From Phycisphaerales bacterium (GTDB lineage Bacteria; Planctomycetota; Phycisphaerae; Phycisphaerales; UBA1924), in contig RECZ01000155.1 of assembly GCA_007693765.1 (NCBI GenBank), positions 1-64,000 on the forward strand: DNA of 64,000 nt. Reading direction: 5' to 3'. Below, piece by piece: positions 1-9,300 of this stretch. Each line of letters begins with the position of its first letter. Position 1 is the stretch's first letter. The position numbers were made by a program, and so were the translations under genes. Below the pieces are notes generated by a model that saw nothing but the letters and a program-made list of their open reading frames with translations, did no database searches and was not told where the DNA came from.

Positions 1-26
1 GGAGGGGGAGGGGGAGGGGGAGGGAG
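1..26. repeat. G-rich hexamer tandem repeat (GGAGGG)n, cut by the window edge
   Basis: Four perfect GGAGGG units followed by AG begin at the first base, so the array probably extends further left. Runs of three or more G on one strand could form a G-quadruplex (inference). It lies just beyond the stop codon of the metal ATPase. Confidence 0.7.
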
Positions 27-43
27 AATGCGCTGGGACTGGG

Positions 44-2473
44 TCAGTCGGTTGTTGTTGTGGGCGCTTCGGGTTTGAAGCGCAGCAGGCGGAGGGCGTT
101 GAGCACCACCACGATCGTGCTGCCCTCGTGGAAGACCACGGCCCAGCCGATGCTGGCGACGCCCGTGATGGCCAGCGGCGCCAGCAGCGCGATCACGCCT
201 AGCGCGATCACCAGGTTCTGCGCGATGATCCGCCGCGCGAACTTCGCCAGCCGCACCGTCTCGGGGAACTTCGCGAGGTCGTCGTGCATGAGGGCGACGT
301 CCGCCGTCTCCAGCGCGACGTCCGAGCCCGCGGCGCCCATGGCCACGCCCACGCTGGCCGCGGCGAGGGCGGGGGCGTCGTTCACGCCGTCGCCGACCAT
401 GGCGATGCGCCCGTAGGCGTCGCGCAGGCGTGCGACCTCGCGCATTTTGTCTTCGGGGAGGAGGGCGGCGTGGTGCTCATCCACCCCGGCCTGTTGCGCG
501 ATGGCGCGAGCGGCGCCCTCGTTGTCGCCGGTGAGCATGACGATGCGCTCCACGCCGTTGCGCCGCAGGGCGGCGATGGCGTTGGGGGCGTCGGTGCGCA
601 TGGTGTCGGCGAGCGCGATCACGCCCAGCGGCGCGCCGGCGCGGCGCACGACAACGGCGGTGGCGCCCCCCCGCTGCTCGCGCTCGATCGTGTTGCGCAC
701 GGCGCGTACGGCGTCGGGGTCGTCCTCGATCATGCGCAGGCTGCCGATCTCGATGACGTCGCCGTCGAGCACGCCCCGCAGACCCTTGCCCACGACCTGC
801 TCAACGTTGGACGCCGCGCCGCCCCCCCACCCCCGCTCGGTGGCGGCGTCCACGATGGCCTGCGCCAGCGGGTGGGCGCTGCCGACCTCGACGCTGGCCG
901 CGGCGTGGAGCAGCGCGGCCTCGTCGACGCCATGCAGCGGATGCACGCCGACAACCCTGGGCTGGCCCAGCGTGAGCGTGCCGGTTTTATCGAAGGCCAC
1001 GACGCGCAATCGCCCCAGCGTCTCGAGGTGGGCGCCGCCCTTGATGAGTACGCCCATGCGCGCTGCCCGCCCGAGGGCGCTGAGCGTGGCGGCGGGCGTG
1101 CCGATGGCCAGCGCGCAGGGGGAGGCCGCGGTGAGGAAGGCCATCGAGCGGTAGAACCACGTCTTCCAGTCCTCGATTGCGCCCCCGGCGAGCAGGGGCA
1201 TGCCGAAGAGCAGCAGCGCCGTCGCGACGAGCACGAGGGGGACGTAGAAACGCTCGACCTTGGCGGTGAAGAGTTCGGTGGGCGATTTCTGCGTCTGCGC
1301 CTCTTCCACGAGGCGGATGGCCTTGGCGAGCGTGGTGTCCGTCGAGAGTTTCTCGACGACGACGTCGATCGCGCCGTCGCCGTTGACGGTGCCGGCGAAG
1401 ACCTCGTCGCCCTCGCTCTTCTCGACGGGGCGGGCCTCGCCGGTGATGGCGGATTGATCGATCGTCGAATACCCCGACCGCACGCTGCCGTCCGCGGGGA
1501 CGCGCTCGCCCGGGCGCACCAGCACGACGTCGCCGATCTGGAGTTCGTCGACGTGGACGGTGCGCGTGCCGCCGTCTGTGCGCAGCACGGCGGTCTCGGG
1601 GGCGACCTCGTGCAGGGACTTGATCGCCTTGCGGGCGCGGGACATGGCGAGGTCCTCGCCGGCGTGCCCGAAGGCGAAGAGGACGAGCAGCAGCGCGCCC
1701 TCCGCCCAGTGCCCGAGGATGCCCGCGCCGATGGCCGCGACGAACATCAGCACGTCGATGTTGAACGTGAATCTTCGCAGCGCCTGGAGGGTGTCCCACG
1801 CGGTGTGCCACCCGGCGAGCACGTACACCAGCAGGAACATGGGCGTGGTGATCCCGCTCGTGACGCCCGACCACGAGAGGATCACCCCGAGCAGCAGCAA
1901 CGCCGCGCCGGAGCCGGCCCACGCGAAGTCCGGGTGCTCGCGCAGGAAGTTGCCCGCCCGCGTGACACCCTCCGCGATGCGTTCCTTGCGGGGCAGGAAG
2001 GCGGCGTCCTGATCGATCGAGGCGTGTGTGGCCGCGACCCTGTAGCCCATGCGGCTGAGGCGCATGACGATCTCGGGCAACTGGCACGAGGAGCGGTCGA
2101 ACTCGATGCGGAGCGTGCGCGAGGGGAAGGAGGCGCTGGCGCGCACGTTGGGCAGGCTGTTGAGGGCGGCCTCGATATTCGATGCGCTCTGGGGCGACGC
2201 CATGCCCTCGACGCCCAGCACGATGTGGCCCCAGCGTTCGCGGAAGTCGATCCCCGCGTGGCGGGCGAGGCGTTCGAGCGTCGCGAGGGGCGTCGTGCCC
2301 TGATTCACCACGGCGCGGAGCGTGGGCTGGCCGTCGAGGTCGACGATCTCCGCGTCGCGCACGCCCGCCTCGTCCCGCACGTGGCGCAGGAAGTGGCCGA
2401 GGCGACGCGCGCGCTCGGGGGCGTCGTCGGGCGCGAGCAGCGGGATCTCGATGCGGGCGCGGCGTTTGGACAT
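44..2473 (-). CDS. P1B-4-type heavy-metal translocating P-type ATPase
   Basis: An 809-residue inner-membrane cation-exporting ATPase. Visible motifs are TGE (344-346, actuator), DKTGT (phosphorylated Asp near 495), an HP motif in the nucleotide domain, and TGDN and GDGVNDAP in the hinge. The metal-site helix reads SPC (451-453) rather than CPC, and a later helix carries HEGST (from 782). Together these are the signature of the P1B-4 subgroup, which in characterised members exports Co2+, Fe2+ or related metals. The N-terminus holds an HMA-like fold (about 85-150) that has lost its CxxC: GMASPQS stands where GMxCxxC is expected. The start was chosen at MSKRRARIEI because the reading frame upstream lacks protein-like sequence. 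The gene diverges from the hsp20 gene. The metal specificity is inferred from motifs only. Confidence 0.88.
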   Translation of the reverse strand: MSKRRARIEIPLLAPDDAPERARRLGHFLRHVRDEAGVRDAEIVDLDGQPTLRAVVNQGTTPLATLERLARHAGIDFRERWGHIVLGVEGMASPQSASNIEAALNSLPNVRASASFPSRTLRIEFDRSSCQLPEIVMRLSRMGYRVAATHASIDQDAAFLPRKERIAEGVTRAGNFLREHPDFAWAGSGAALLLLGVILSWSGVTSGITTPMFLLVYVLAGWHTAWDTLQALRRFTFNIDVLMFVAAIGAGILGHWAEGALLLVLFAFGHAGEDLAMSRARKAIKSLHEVAPETAVLRTDGGTRTVHVDELQIGDVVLVRPGERVPADGSVRSGYSTIDQSAITGEARPVEKSEGDEVFAGTVNGDGAIDVVVEKLSTDTTLAKAIRLVEEAQTQKSPTELFTAKVERFYVPLVLVATALLLFGMPLLAGGAIEDWKTWFYRSMAFLTAASPCALAIGTPAATLSALGRAARMGVLIKGGAHLETLGRLRVVAFDKTGTLTLGQPRVVGVHPLHGVDEAALLHAAASVEVGSAHPLAQAIVDAATERGWGGGAASNVEQVVGKGLRGVLDGDVIEIGSLRMIEDDPDAVRAVRNTIEREQRGGATAVVVRRAGAPLGVIALADTMRTDAPNAIAALRRNGVERIVMLTGDNEGAARAIAQQAGVDEHHAALLPEDKMREVARLRDAYGRIAMVGDGVNDAPALAAASVGVAMGAAGSDVALETADVALMHDDLAKFPETVRLAKFARRIIAQNLVIALGVIALLAPLAITGVASIGWAVVFHEGSTIVVVLNALRLLRFKPEAPTTTTD

Positions 2474-2779
2474 GCGGGGCGTCAGCGTAGGGCGTTCGGG
2501 AACGGTTCGCAGTCGAGAACCGGTCTCACATATCGGTCCGATCGGGGCCGACGCGGCACGCTGCCGCTTTGGCGCCCGCGCCAGCGCGGCAGCGCCGGAG
2601 TGACGCCCCCACCGCACTGCTGTGCCCCTCCTGCGTGGGCTCGGGCTGTGTGTCCGGTCCGGCACGGGCTTTGCAATTTGGCGCGGCGTAGGCCCGCAGC
2701 CCCGGAAGCGTCTTTGGGGGCGCTTCCTGCGGCAGATGGACGGGCCGCGTGCATCACACAGAAAGGAAGGAGGCTGACC
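2474..2779. other. Divergent intergenic region between the metal ATPase and hsp20
   Basis: About 306 bases with no credible gene. It must hold the promoters of both divergent genes. I see no CIRCE element (TTAGCACTC) and no convincing -35/-10 pair. A strong purine-rich ribosome binding site (AAGGAAGGAGG, about 2763-2773) lies at its right end and belongs to hsp20. Confidence 0.4.
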
Positions 2780-3220
2780 ATGCTGACCCAACGCATCAAC
2801 GGCACGAACACCCCCACCCGCGCCCGGTCTGACTTCGACCGGCTCTTCCACGACTTCATCGGCTTCCCCCTGCCCCTGCGCGCGGAGGCCGGAGCGGCGT
2901 TCCCGGCGCTCAACGTCTTTGAGACCGACCAGAGCGTGCGCATCGAGGCGGAGCTGCCGGGGTTCGCGATGGAGGATGTCGATGTCTCGTTCATGGACGG
3001 GGAGCTCACCGTTCGCGGGCGCCGGGAGAACGTCGTCGAGGAGAACGCGCAGGTGCATCGTTGCGAGCGGCGCGTGGGCGAGTTCGCCCGCACCGTCCGC
3101 CTGCCCATGCCCATCGACGCGGACAACATCGGCGCCACGCTCGACCGCGGCGTGCTGACGGTGACCCTGCCCAAGGCGGAGACCGCTCGCCCCCGGAAGA
3201 TCGAGGTTCGCACGGCGTGA
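2780..3220 (+). CDS. Small heat-shock protein, Hsp20/alpha-crystallin family
   Basis: A 146-residue cytosolic holdase chaperone. The alpha-crystallin domain covers roughly residues 40-143. It opens with PALNVFETDQSVRIEAELPG and includes the conserved GELTVRGRR strand and the closing G-V-L-T-V-T-L-P motif (GVLTVTLPK), which pairs with an ACD groove in oligomers. Length and order match the bacterial HspA class. The ATG at 2780 follows the strongest Shine-Dalgarno sequence in this part of the window, and a rho-independent terminator follows the gene, so it looks monocistronic. No heat-shock operator is recognisable upstream. Confidence 0.93.
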   Translation: MLTQRINGTNTPTRARSDFDRLFHDFIGFPLPLRAEAGAAFPALNVFETDQSVRIEAELPGFAMEDVDVSFMDGELTVRGRRENVVEENAQVHRCERRVGEFARTVRLPMPIDADNIGATLDRGVLTVTLPKAETARPRKIEVRTA

Positions 3221-3274
3221 GCGATGCGCCGGATCGCGGCGCCGCGAGCCGATTCGTAAGCAATTTCATAGGCA

Positions 3275-3304
3275 ACGCCACGGCCGGTCACGCCGTGGCG
3301 TTTT
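3275..3304 (+). terminator. Rho-independent terminator after hsp20
   Basis: A 10-bp GC-rich inverted repeat (ACGCCACGGC / GCCGTGGCGT) with a 7-base loop is followed by TTTT on the plus strand. It lies 55 bases after the hsp20 stop codon. Confidence 0.75.
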
Positions 3305-3321
3305 CCTGCGCGCCGACTCGG

Positions 3322-4161
3322 TTACGAGGGGCTGGCGACGGCGGCGATGCGCGTCTGGTCGGAGACGACGACGCCGCCCGGGGGCTCGACGGTGATGGCG
3401 AAGAGCGTGGGCTGGCCGACGGGGAGCTTGGCGTCGATGCGGACGCGGGCCTCGCCGGTTCGTGGGTCGATGTCGAAGACACCGCCGTCGACGGGGTGCA
3501 ACTCGCGCGAGCCGTCGAAGATCCAGAGTTGGTACTGGTTCTGGGAGGGATCGAGCGGGCGCAGGCCGCGGAACGTCATGTAGCCTGACTGTGCGCTGTT
3601 GCTCCAGACGACCTCGCCCTCGACCTCGGCGCCCGTCTCGTCGGGGCCGGGGGCCCACGCGATGCGGACGGCGTCGGGCAACGCGGCGATGCGGTCGAGC
3701 GGAAGCTCGGGCGGAGTGGTCGCGATGCGGGGCCACCAGCCGAGGAGGGCGAGCATCAGGCAGGCGGCGGCGGCCATCCAGGCGAGCCCCGCGCCGGCGC
3801 CGATGCGCCCGGCGACGTTGGGATCGCGCGAGGGCTCGCCGAAGACGGGGGTGGCGGCGGTGCGGGCTCCGGCGGCGCGGGCCGCGCCCTCGCCGGTGCG
3901 CCATGTCTTGGCCTGGGCCTCGAGCGCGGCGCGGACGCCGTCGGGCATGGACTCACTGGGTGCTCCGGGGGCGCCGGGGGCGCTGCAGTAGACGCTCGCG
4001 AGCGCGGCGGCGGCGCGGTCGAGCTCGTCGCCGGAGTATGCGGCGGTCTGGCGGAGCAGCCGCTCGAGCTCGGCCGTCTGCGCGGGGTCGAGGCCCTCGG
4101 TCGCGCGGTCGGCGAGCAGTTCGAGCAGGCGGTCGTCGCTGTGGTGCATGGGCGCGGTCAT
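3322..4161 (-). CDS. RskA-like anti-sigma factor
   Basis: A 279-residue single-pass membrane protein. One transmembrane helix (GLAWMAAAACLMLALLGWW, about 125-145) separates an N-terminal cytoplasmic region from a C-terminal extracytoplasmic domain. That domain reads YQLWIFDGSRELHPVDGGVF and later FAITVEPPGGVVVS, typical of the anti-sigma-K factor C-terminal domain. There is no HxxxCxxC zinc motif at the N-terminus, so it is not a ZAS-type anti-sigma. Its ATG overlaps the stop codon of the sigma-factor gene by four bases (4158-4161), the usual sigma/anti-sigma arrangement. It probably holds the partner sigma at the membrane until a signal releases it (inference). Confidence 0.82.
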   Translation of the reverse strand: MTAPMHHSDDRLLELLADRATEGLDPAQTAELERLLRQTAAYSGDELDRAAAALASVYCSAPGAPGAPSESMPDGVRAALEAQAKTWRTGEGAARAAGARTAATPVFGEPSRDPNVAGRIGAGAGLAWMAAAACLMLALLGWWPRIATTPPELPLDRIAALPDAVRIAWAPGPDETGAEVEGEVVWSNSAQSGYMTFRGLRPLDPSQNQYQLWIFDGSRELHPVDGGVFDIDPRTGEARVRIDAKLPVGQPTLFAITVEPPGGVVVSDQTRIAAVASPS

Positions 4162-4808
4162 GACGCGGCCTCCGTCGTCGAACGCGACGATTCGAGGATC
4201 TCACGCACCCTGATCAATCCTCTGCGGATGTTGGTCTTGACGGTGCCCAGCGGCATCCCGGTGATCTCGGCGATCTGGGAGTGTGAGCAACCATGGTGGA
4301 TGGAGAGACGGAGGACGGTCTGCTGGTCTTTGGAGAGCTCGTCGAGGGCCTTGGCGGCGATGGCCGCGTCTTCGGAGATCGCGGCGCGGTCGGGCGTCTC
4401 GTCGGAGTTCTGCGGGTCGATGTCGCCGAGCTCGGAGGGCTGGATTCTGCGGGAGCGTCGACGCAGGCGGTCGATGAGCCGGCGGCGGGCGATCATGACG
4501 ATGAAGGTCGGCTCGGAGGCGACGCTGGGATCGAATCGTTCGGCGCTGCGCCAGAGATCGATGAAGACGTCCTGCACGGCGTCTTCTGCTTCGGCGCGGC
4601 TGGGTGTGAGCCGGAGCGCGATCGACCACACCAGATCGGCGTAGCGGTCGATGCAGTCTTTGACTGCGTCGGCGTCGCCTCGGGCGATGCGCTGTAGGAG
4701 CGATTCGGTCACGATGCGTTTGGCCCTATGCGGGTACTGGTGTGTGCCTGACGAGCCGGTGGGCATCGGGGACCATCGGCGCGCTGGTTGAGAAGCGTTC
4801 ATGAGCAT
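4158..4808 (-). CDS. ECF RNA polymerase sigma factor (SigK-like)
   Basis: A sigma-70 family protein of up to 216 residues. Region 2 is seen in LVWSIALRLTPSRAEAEDAVQDVF (DAVQDVF core) and the following IDLWRSAERFDP. Region 4 is the helix-turn-helix in LSIHHGCSHSQIAEITGMPLG and TVKTNIRRGL. The first 32 residues look weakly conserved. A GTG at 4712 (VTESLLQRIARGD) would give a 184-residue protein closer to the ECF norm and is a serious alternative start. It overlaps and is probably co-translated with the anti-sigma gene. The regulon is unknown; the secreted fasciclin gene directly upstream on the same strand could be a target (inference). Confidence 0.87.
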   Translation of the reverse strand: MLMNASQPARRWSPMPTGSSGTHQYPHRAKRIVTESLLQRIARGDADAVKDCIDRYADLVWSIALRLTPSRAEAEDAVQDVFIDLWRSAERFDPSVASEPTFIVMIARRRLIDRLRRRSRRIQPSELGDIDPQNSDETPDRAAISEDAAIAAKALDELSKDQQTVLRLSIHHGCSHSQIAEITGMPLGTVKTNIRRGLIRVREILESSRSTTEAAS

Positions 4809-4870
4809 AGTCGATTTCGCCGCGGGATGTCACTCGGATGCACGCCCCCGGCGCCGGGTCTGCACCCAAT

Positions 4871-4903
4871 AAAAAAAGACGCCCCCGTTGCATCGGGGGC
4901 GTC
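4871..4903 (-). terminator. Rho-independent terminator after the fasciclin gene
   Basis: A perfect 10-bp stem (GACGCCCCCG / CGGGGGCGTC) with a 6-base loop. Read on the minus strand it is followed by seven T. It ends transcription of the fasciclin gene before the sigma-factor gene starts. Confidence 0.85.
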
Positions 4904-4936
4904 TCGTTTGGCGCCGGTTCGCGGGCGGAAGGCGTT

Positions 4937-4972
<36 letters not shown>

Positions 4973-4984
4973 TACGAGGGCCGG

Positions 4985-5929
4985 TCAGTTGCCGGGGATG
5001 ATGACGGTGTCGATGACGTGGATGACGCCGTTGGTCGTGTCGATATCCGTCGCGATGACGGCGGCGCCGCCGATGGTGACGCGTGTGCCGCGCACCTGGA
5101 CGGGGAGGGTGACGCCCGCGACGGTCTTGGCCGAGGTCATGCCGACGACCTGATCCGCGTAGACGCGGCCGGGCACGACGTGCGCGGTGAGGATGCGGGT
5201 GAGCATCTCGCGGTTCTCGGGCTTGAGGAGCGTCTCGACCGTGCCCGCGGGGAGTTTGGCGAAGGCTTCGTCGGTGGGCGCGAAGACGGTGAAGGGGCCG
5301 GCGCCCTGAAGCGTGGAGACGAGGCCGGCGGCGTCGAGCGCGGCGGCGAGCGTCGTGAAGCGGCCGGCGGCGACGGCAGTCTCGATGATGTCCGACGTCG
5401 AGGGCATGATGACGCTGTCGATGACGTGGATCACGCCGTTGGAGGCCGTGATGTCGGTGGAGACGACGGTGGCGCCGTCGATCATGACCGTGCCGCCGTT
5501 GACCGTGACGTCGATGCGTTGGCCGTTGACGGTGGCCGCATTCTTCACGTTCACGACGTCGCTCGCCATGACCTTGCCGGGCACGACGTGGTAGGTGAGG
5601 ATCGCGACGAGAGTGTCGCGGTTTTCCGGCTTGAGGAGGCTCTCGACCGTGCCCGCGGGGAGCTTGGCGAAGGCTTCGTCGGTGGGCGCGAAGACGGTGA
5701 AGGGGCCGTCGCCCTTGAGGACGTCGACCAGCCCGGCGGCCTTGACCGCGGCGACCAGCGTGTTGAACGAGCCGGCGCTGACAGCGGTGTCAACGATGTC
5801 GGGCGTGGCGTTACGCTGGTACTGCACTGTTGTGGCCACGGGCGCGCTCGGGGTGCACGTGCCGCCTGCGAAGGCGCCGGCGGAGAGGGCGGCGGCGGCG
5901 GTGATGGAGATCAATGCTGAGGTGCGCAT
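4985..5929 (-). CDS. Secreted protein with two fasciclin (FAS1) domains
   Basis: A 314-residue exported protein. The N-terminus [21 protein letters not shown] is a signal peptide and fixes the start. Two FAS1 domains follow (about 45-175 and 178-312). Each has the conserved core [20 protein letters not shown], then a YHVVPG/AHVVPG motif, and ends with GVIHVID. FAS1 domains act in adhesion or matrix contact in characterised proteins. The two domains are nearly identical at DNA level over parts of the core (about 5219-5300 against 5629-5714), which points to a recent internal duplication or gene conversion. A strong terminator follows. The ligand is unknown. Confidence 0.92.
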   Translation of the reverse strand: MRTSALISITAAAALSAGAFAGGTCTPSAPVATTVQYQRNATPDIVDTAVSAGSFNTLVAAVKAAGLVDVLKGDGPFTVFAPTDEAFAKLPAGTVESLLKPENRDTLVAILTYHVVPGKVMASDVVNVKNAATVNGQRIDVTVNGGTVMIDGATVVSTDITASNGVIHVIDSVIMPSTSDIIETAVAAGRFTTLAAALDAAGLVSTLQGAGPFTVFAPTDEAFAKLPAGTVETLLKPENREMLTRILTAHVVPGRVYADQVVGMTSAKTVAGVTLPVQVRGTRVTIGGAAVIATDIDTTNGVIHVIDTVIIPGN

Positions 5930-6379
5930 GTTTGGTGCTTTCTTGTTGCTTGAGGGGGGTGGGGTTCGAGTGATGGGGAGGGATCGGCGTCCGCTGCAGC
6001 GGGGACGGGCCCGGTGCGCCGGGGATCCGACGACGGGCACGGCGGGTGCTTCGCTCGCCCCGTGGATTGGATTCGCGGGTGCAGCGCCGAGATTGGCGTT
6101 CCTTTGGGAGCATGCGTCGAAGGCGGCGCGTGCGTGCCGTTTTCTCGGACCGCCCCGGGAGGCCTTGTCAGCGCGGGGCGTGACCCGACATCAGGAGGCT
6201 GTGTTTTTCGACTTATTCCGGGGTTTTTGCGTTGACAACGCGGGTCGCCGCGCGGGATGATGCCGAACAGATGCCGTGAGACGTTCCGGACGGACAGCGT
6301 GGGCGGTCTTCGGGAGGTCGTCGAGCGGCTCTCACTCGCTGCACACAGACAAATACGGATCGACTGGAGGATGAGCATT
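5930..6379. other. Divergent intergenic region, fasciclin gene to giant secreted protein
   Basis: About 450 bases without a credible gene. It contains a T-rich stretch (6203-6230) and a TTGACA box (6232-6237), described separately as a putative promoter for the rightward gene. Nothing else is recognised. Confidence 0.4.
6232..6261 (+). promoter_or_regulatory. Putative sigma-70 promoter for the giant secreted protein
   Basis: A perfect TTGACA -35 box (6232-6237) stands 18 bases before GATGAT (6256-6261), a fair -10 box. It lies about 120 bases before the start codon. The call rests on consensus match only. Confidence 0.4.
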
Positions 6380-9300
6380 ATGAAGAGTCACCACCTCGGA
6401 TCTTTCAGTGCGCGGTCGCTACGCGGTCGTGCGCGTTCGCTGTTTTCGATCGCGCTCGCGTCGATGGCGCTGCTGGCCTTGCCGGTGAGCGCCGGCGAGA
6501 AAGAGCCCTGCGATGGTCCCTTCTGGGAGAACACGCCGGGCGTTCCCGGCATGGACGCTCAGGTTCATGCGTTCGCGGAGTTCAACGGCGAGCTCTACGC
6601 GGCGGGACAGTTTCTGATGGCGTCGGGCGAGACGGTCAATCGCATCGCACGCTGGAACGGCGTCTCCTGGACACCGCTCCCCGGCGCTGAGGTGGGCGCT
6701 AACAACGAGATTCATGCGCTGGAGGTCTTCGACGGCGCGCTGCACGTGGGTGGCCGGTTCACCAGCATCGGCGGCGTCAGCGCGCTGCGGGTCGCGCGGT
6801 TCGACGGCGCCTCGTGGTCGCAGGTCGGCGCAGGCTTCAACGACGACGTCTATGCGCTGCACGTGCACAATGGCGAGTTGTACGCCGGCGGCCGCTTTTC
6901 GAACTCGGGCGGCGCGGGGATGAACAACGTCGCACGCTTCGACGGAACGGCTTGGACGGCGCTCGGCGCCGGCACGTCTTCTCGCGTCGAGGCGCTGGCC
7001 AGCTTCCAAGGCGACTTATACGTGGGCGGCCTGTTCAACTCTGCCGGCGGCGTATTCGTCAGCCGCGTGGCCCGGTGGGACGGCACGGAGTGGTTCGCGC
7101 TCGACGGGGGCGTGGGCGGGACGGTCTTCGCGCTGATCCCCTTCGACGGCGATCTATACGTCGGCGGCAACTTCAACAACGTCGGCGGAGACAACACCAT
7201 CCGCTTCCTCGCCGCGTGGGACGGGACAGCATGGATGCCCTCCGTGGCGCCGGGCCTGAACTCGCGTGTCGAGGCTCTGGCCACGTTCGACGACGGGATG
7301 GGCGACGCGCTCTTCATCGGCGGCAACTTCACCGAGGTCGCCGGCATCAACGCGCGCCGCATCGCACGTCTCGACAAGAAGAACGGTTGGAGCTCGCTCG
7401 GCCTGGGCCTGCCCAACGCCAACTCACGCGTGAACACCCTGCTGACGTTCTTCGACCCACTGCTCGATGACGTCGCGCTCTTCGTCGGCGGCAACTTCAA
7501 CAACACCGGCGGGCTGACCGCGAACAACGTGTCGCGGTGGTCGCTTTGCGTCGAACCCGACATCTGCATCCCCGGCTGGGACACCGCCTCCGGCAACCCC
7601 GGCACGAGCCTCTTCGACCCCGGGTCGGCCATCAGCGGGTGGGTGTTTGACCTGTACGAGTGGGCGCCGGAGGACGTGCGCGGCGTCAGCGAGCCTTCGC
7701 TCTTCGCCGGCGGGTTCTTCCGCAGCGCCGGCACGACCAGCGATCTCTTCAGCCTCGCCCGCTACGACGGCTCAGTCTGGCACGCGCTGCCCAACGAGGA
7801 CGGCGGGCTCGGCATCGGCGGCGTGGGGGACAACATGCAACTCGGCCCCTTCTTCGTGCATGGGTTCGAGGCGTTCCCCTTCACCGAGATGGACACCGCC
7901 GAGCGCGGCGCCGCTGGGCCGAGCGCGCAGGAGGTGCTGTACGTCGCCGGTCGCTTCCCGCGCGTGAGCGAGGGCGCTGGGCTGACGCAGTCGCTGGCGT
8001 TCTGGGACGGCGAAGTTCTCCGCGACAGCCGCTGGCTCTTCGGGATTTCCAAGTTCGAACTCGGCGCCGTGCTCGCGCTGGAGCGGGCCGAGGGCGCCCT
8101 CCGCGGCACGCCACGCCTCTACGCGGGCGGTCTGTTCGATGTCGTTTTCGACCGCGGCTTCCCCGGCAGCGGGCCGCCACCGATGGGCATCTCGGGCGCC
8201 TTGGCGACCAACGTCGCGGTGTATGACGGCTTCTCCTGGTCGCAGGTCGGCCCCGACGCCTCCACTCCCGGCGGCCTGTCCACGCTGTTCAACCCGGTCA
8301 CCTCTCTCGCGGTCGTGACAGATGACGGCCTTGAGAACGTGTTCATCACCCTGCTCTTCGCCGACGCCGAGGTGACCGATGGGTTTGCCCCTGAAGGCGG
8401 CCCCGAATCCTGTGTCTGGCGCTTCGACGGCGAGTCGTGGGCGCCGCTCGGCGACCTGCCGGGGCTGGGCTTCGAGGTTCGCGTCGTCGATCTGGGCGAC
8501 GGGCCGACGCTCGTCGCTGCGGGGGCGATGCTCGCCATGCAGAGCGGGGACCGCGGGGATGACCCCGAAGTCATCGGCTTCGTCGCCGAATGGGACGGTG
8601 CGCAATGGGTCGCGCTCGGCGACGCGGAGTTCCGCAACGAGAACATGATCGGCGCCCCGGCGATCGGCGTCGTCACCAGCGTGCGCGTCTTCGACGACGG
8701 GACCGGCCCCGCCCTGTACGCGACGGGGTTCTTCGACACCGTCGGCGGCGACCTCGCGGCAAACAACATCGCCCGCTGGGACGGCGAGTCGTGGTCGGCG
8801 CTCGAAGAGGGCATCACCCTCGATGTCGAGGCCAAGCTCATGGCCTCCTCACTCCGGACGCTGGGCTCGTTCGCCTCTGGGCGCGACGATCAGCCCGAGG
8901 GCGCCATCTGGCCGGTCCTCTCGGATTACCTCAACGTGGTCGGCGGACGCACGATGGAGCCCTCGCGCATCGGCAACGCCGAGGGAGAGTCGCTCTACGT
9001 CGGCGGCCTCTTTGACAAAGCCGGCGGCATGACGGCCAAGGGCATGGCGGCGTGGTCCGGTTGCGACGAGGTCGGCGTCCCCCCGTGCGAGGGCCTTGTG
9101 TGGGACGCGTCGCTGGGGCAGCCCGGCGTCACGAGCCTCGACGACGATGCGTTCCCTGGCGATGTGCTCACGTTGCTCGACCTCACCCCGATCGCGGACA
9201 CGCCGCGCGGCGGGGTCTCCGCGTCGTACGCTCCGGGCGAGTTCCTCATCGGCGGCGTGAACATCGCGGCCGTCGACGGCGTCGCCGTCACTGGGCTTGC

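Noticed and set aside
284-2779. Long plus-strand open frame opposite the metal ATPase
   Set aside because: Its translation is Arg/Gly/Ala/His-rich without motifs. It is an antisense artefact of very high GC; only its end (2780-3220, Hsp20) is real.
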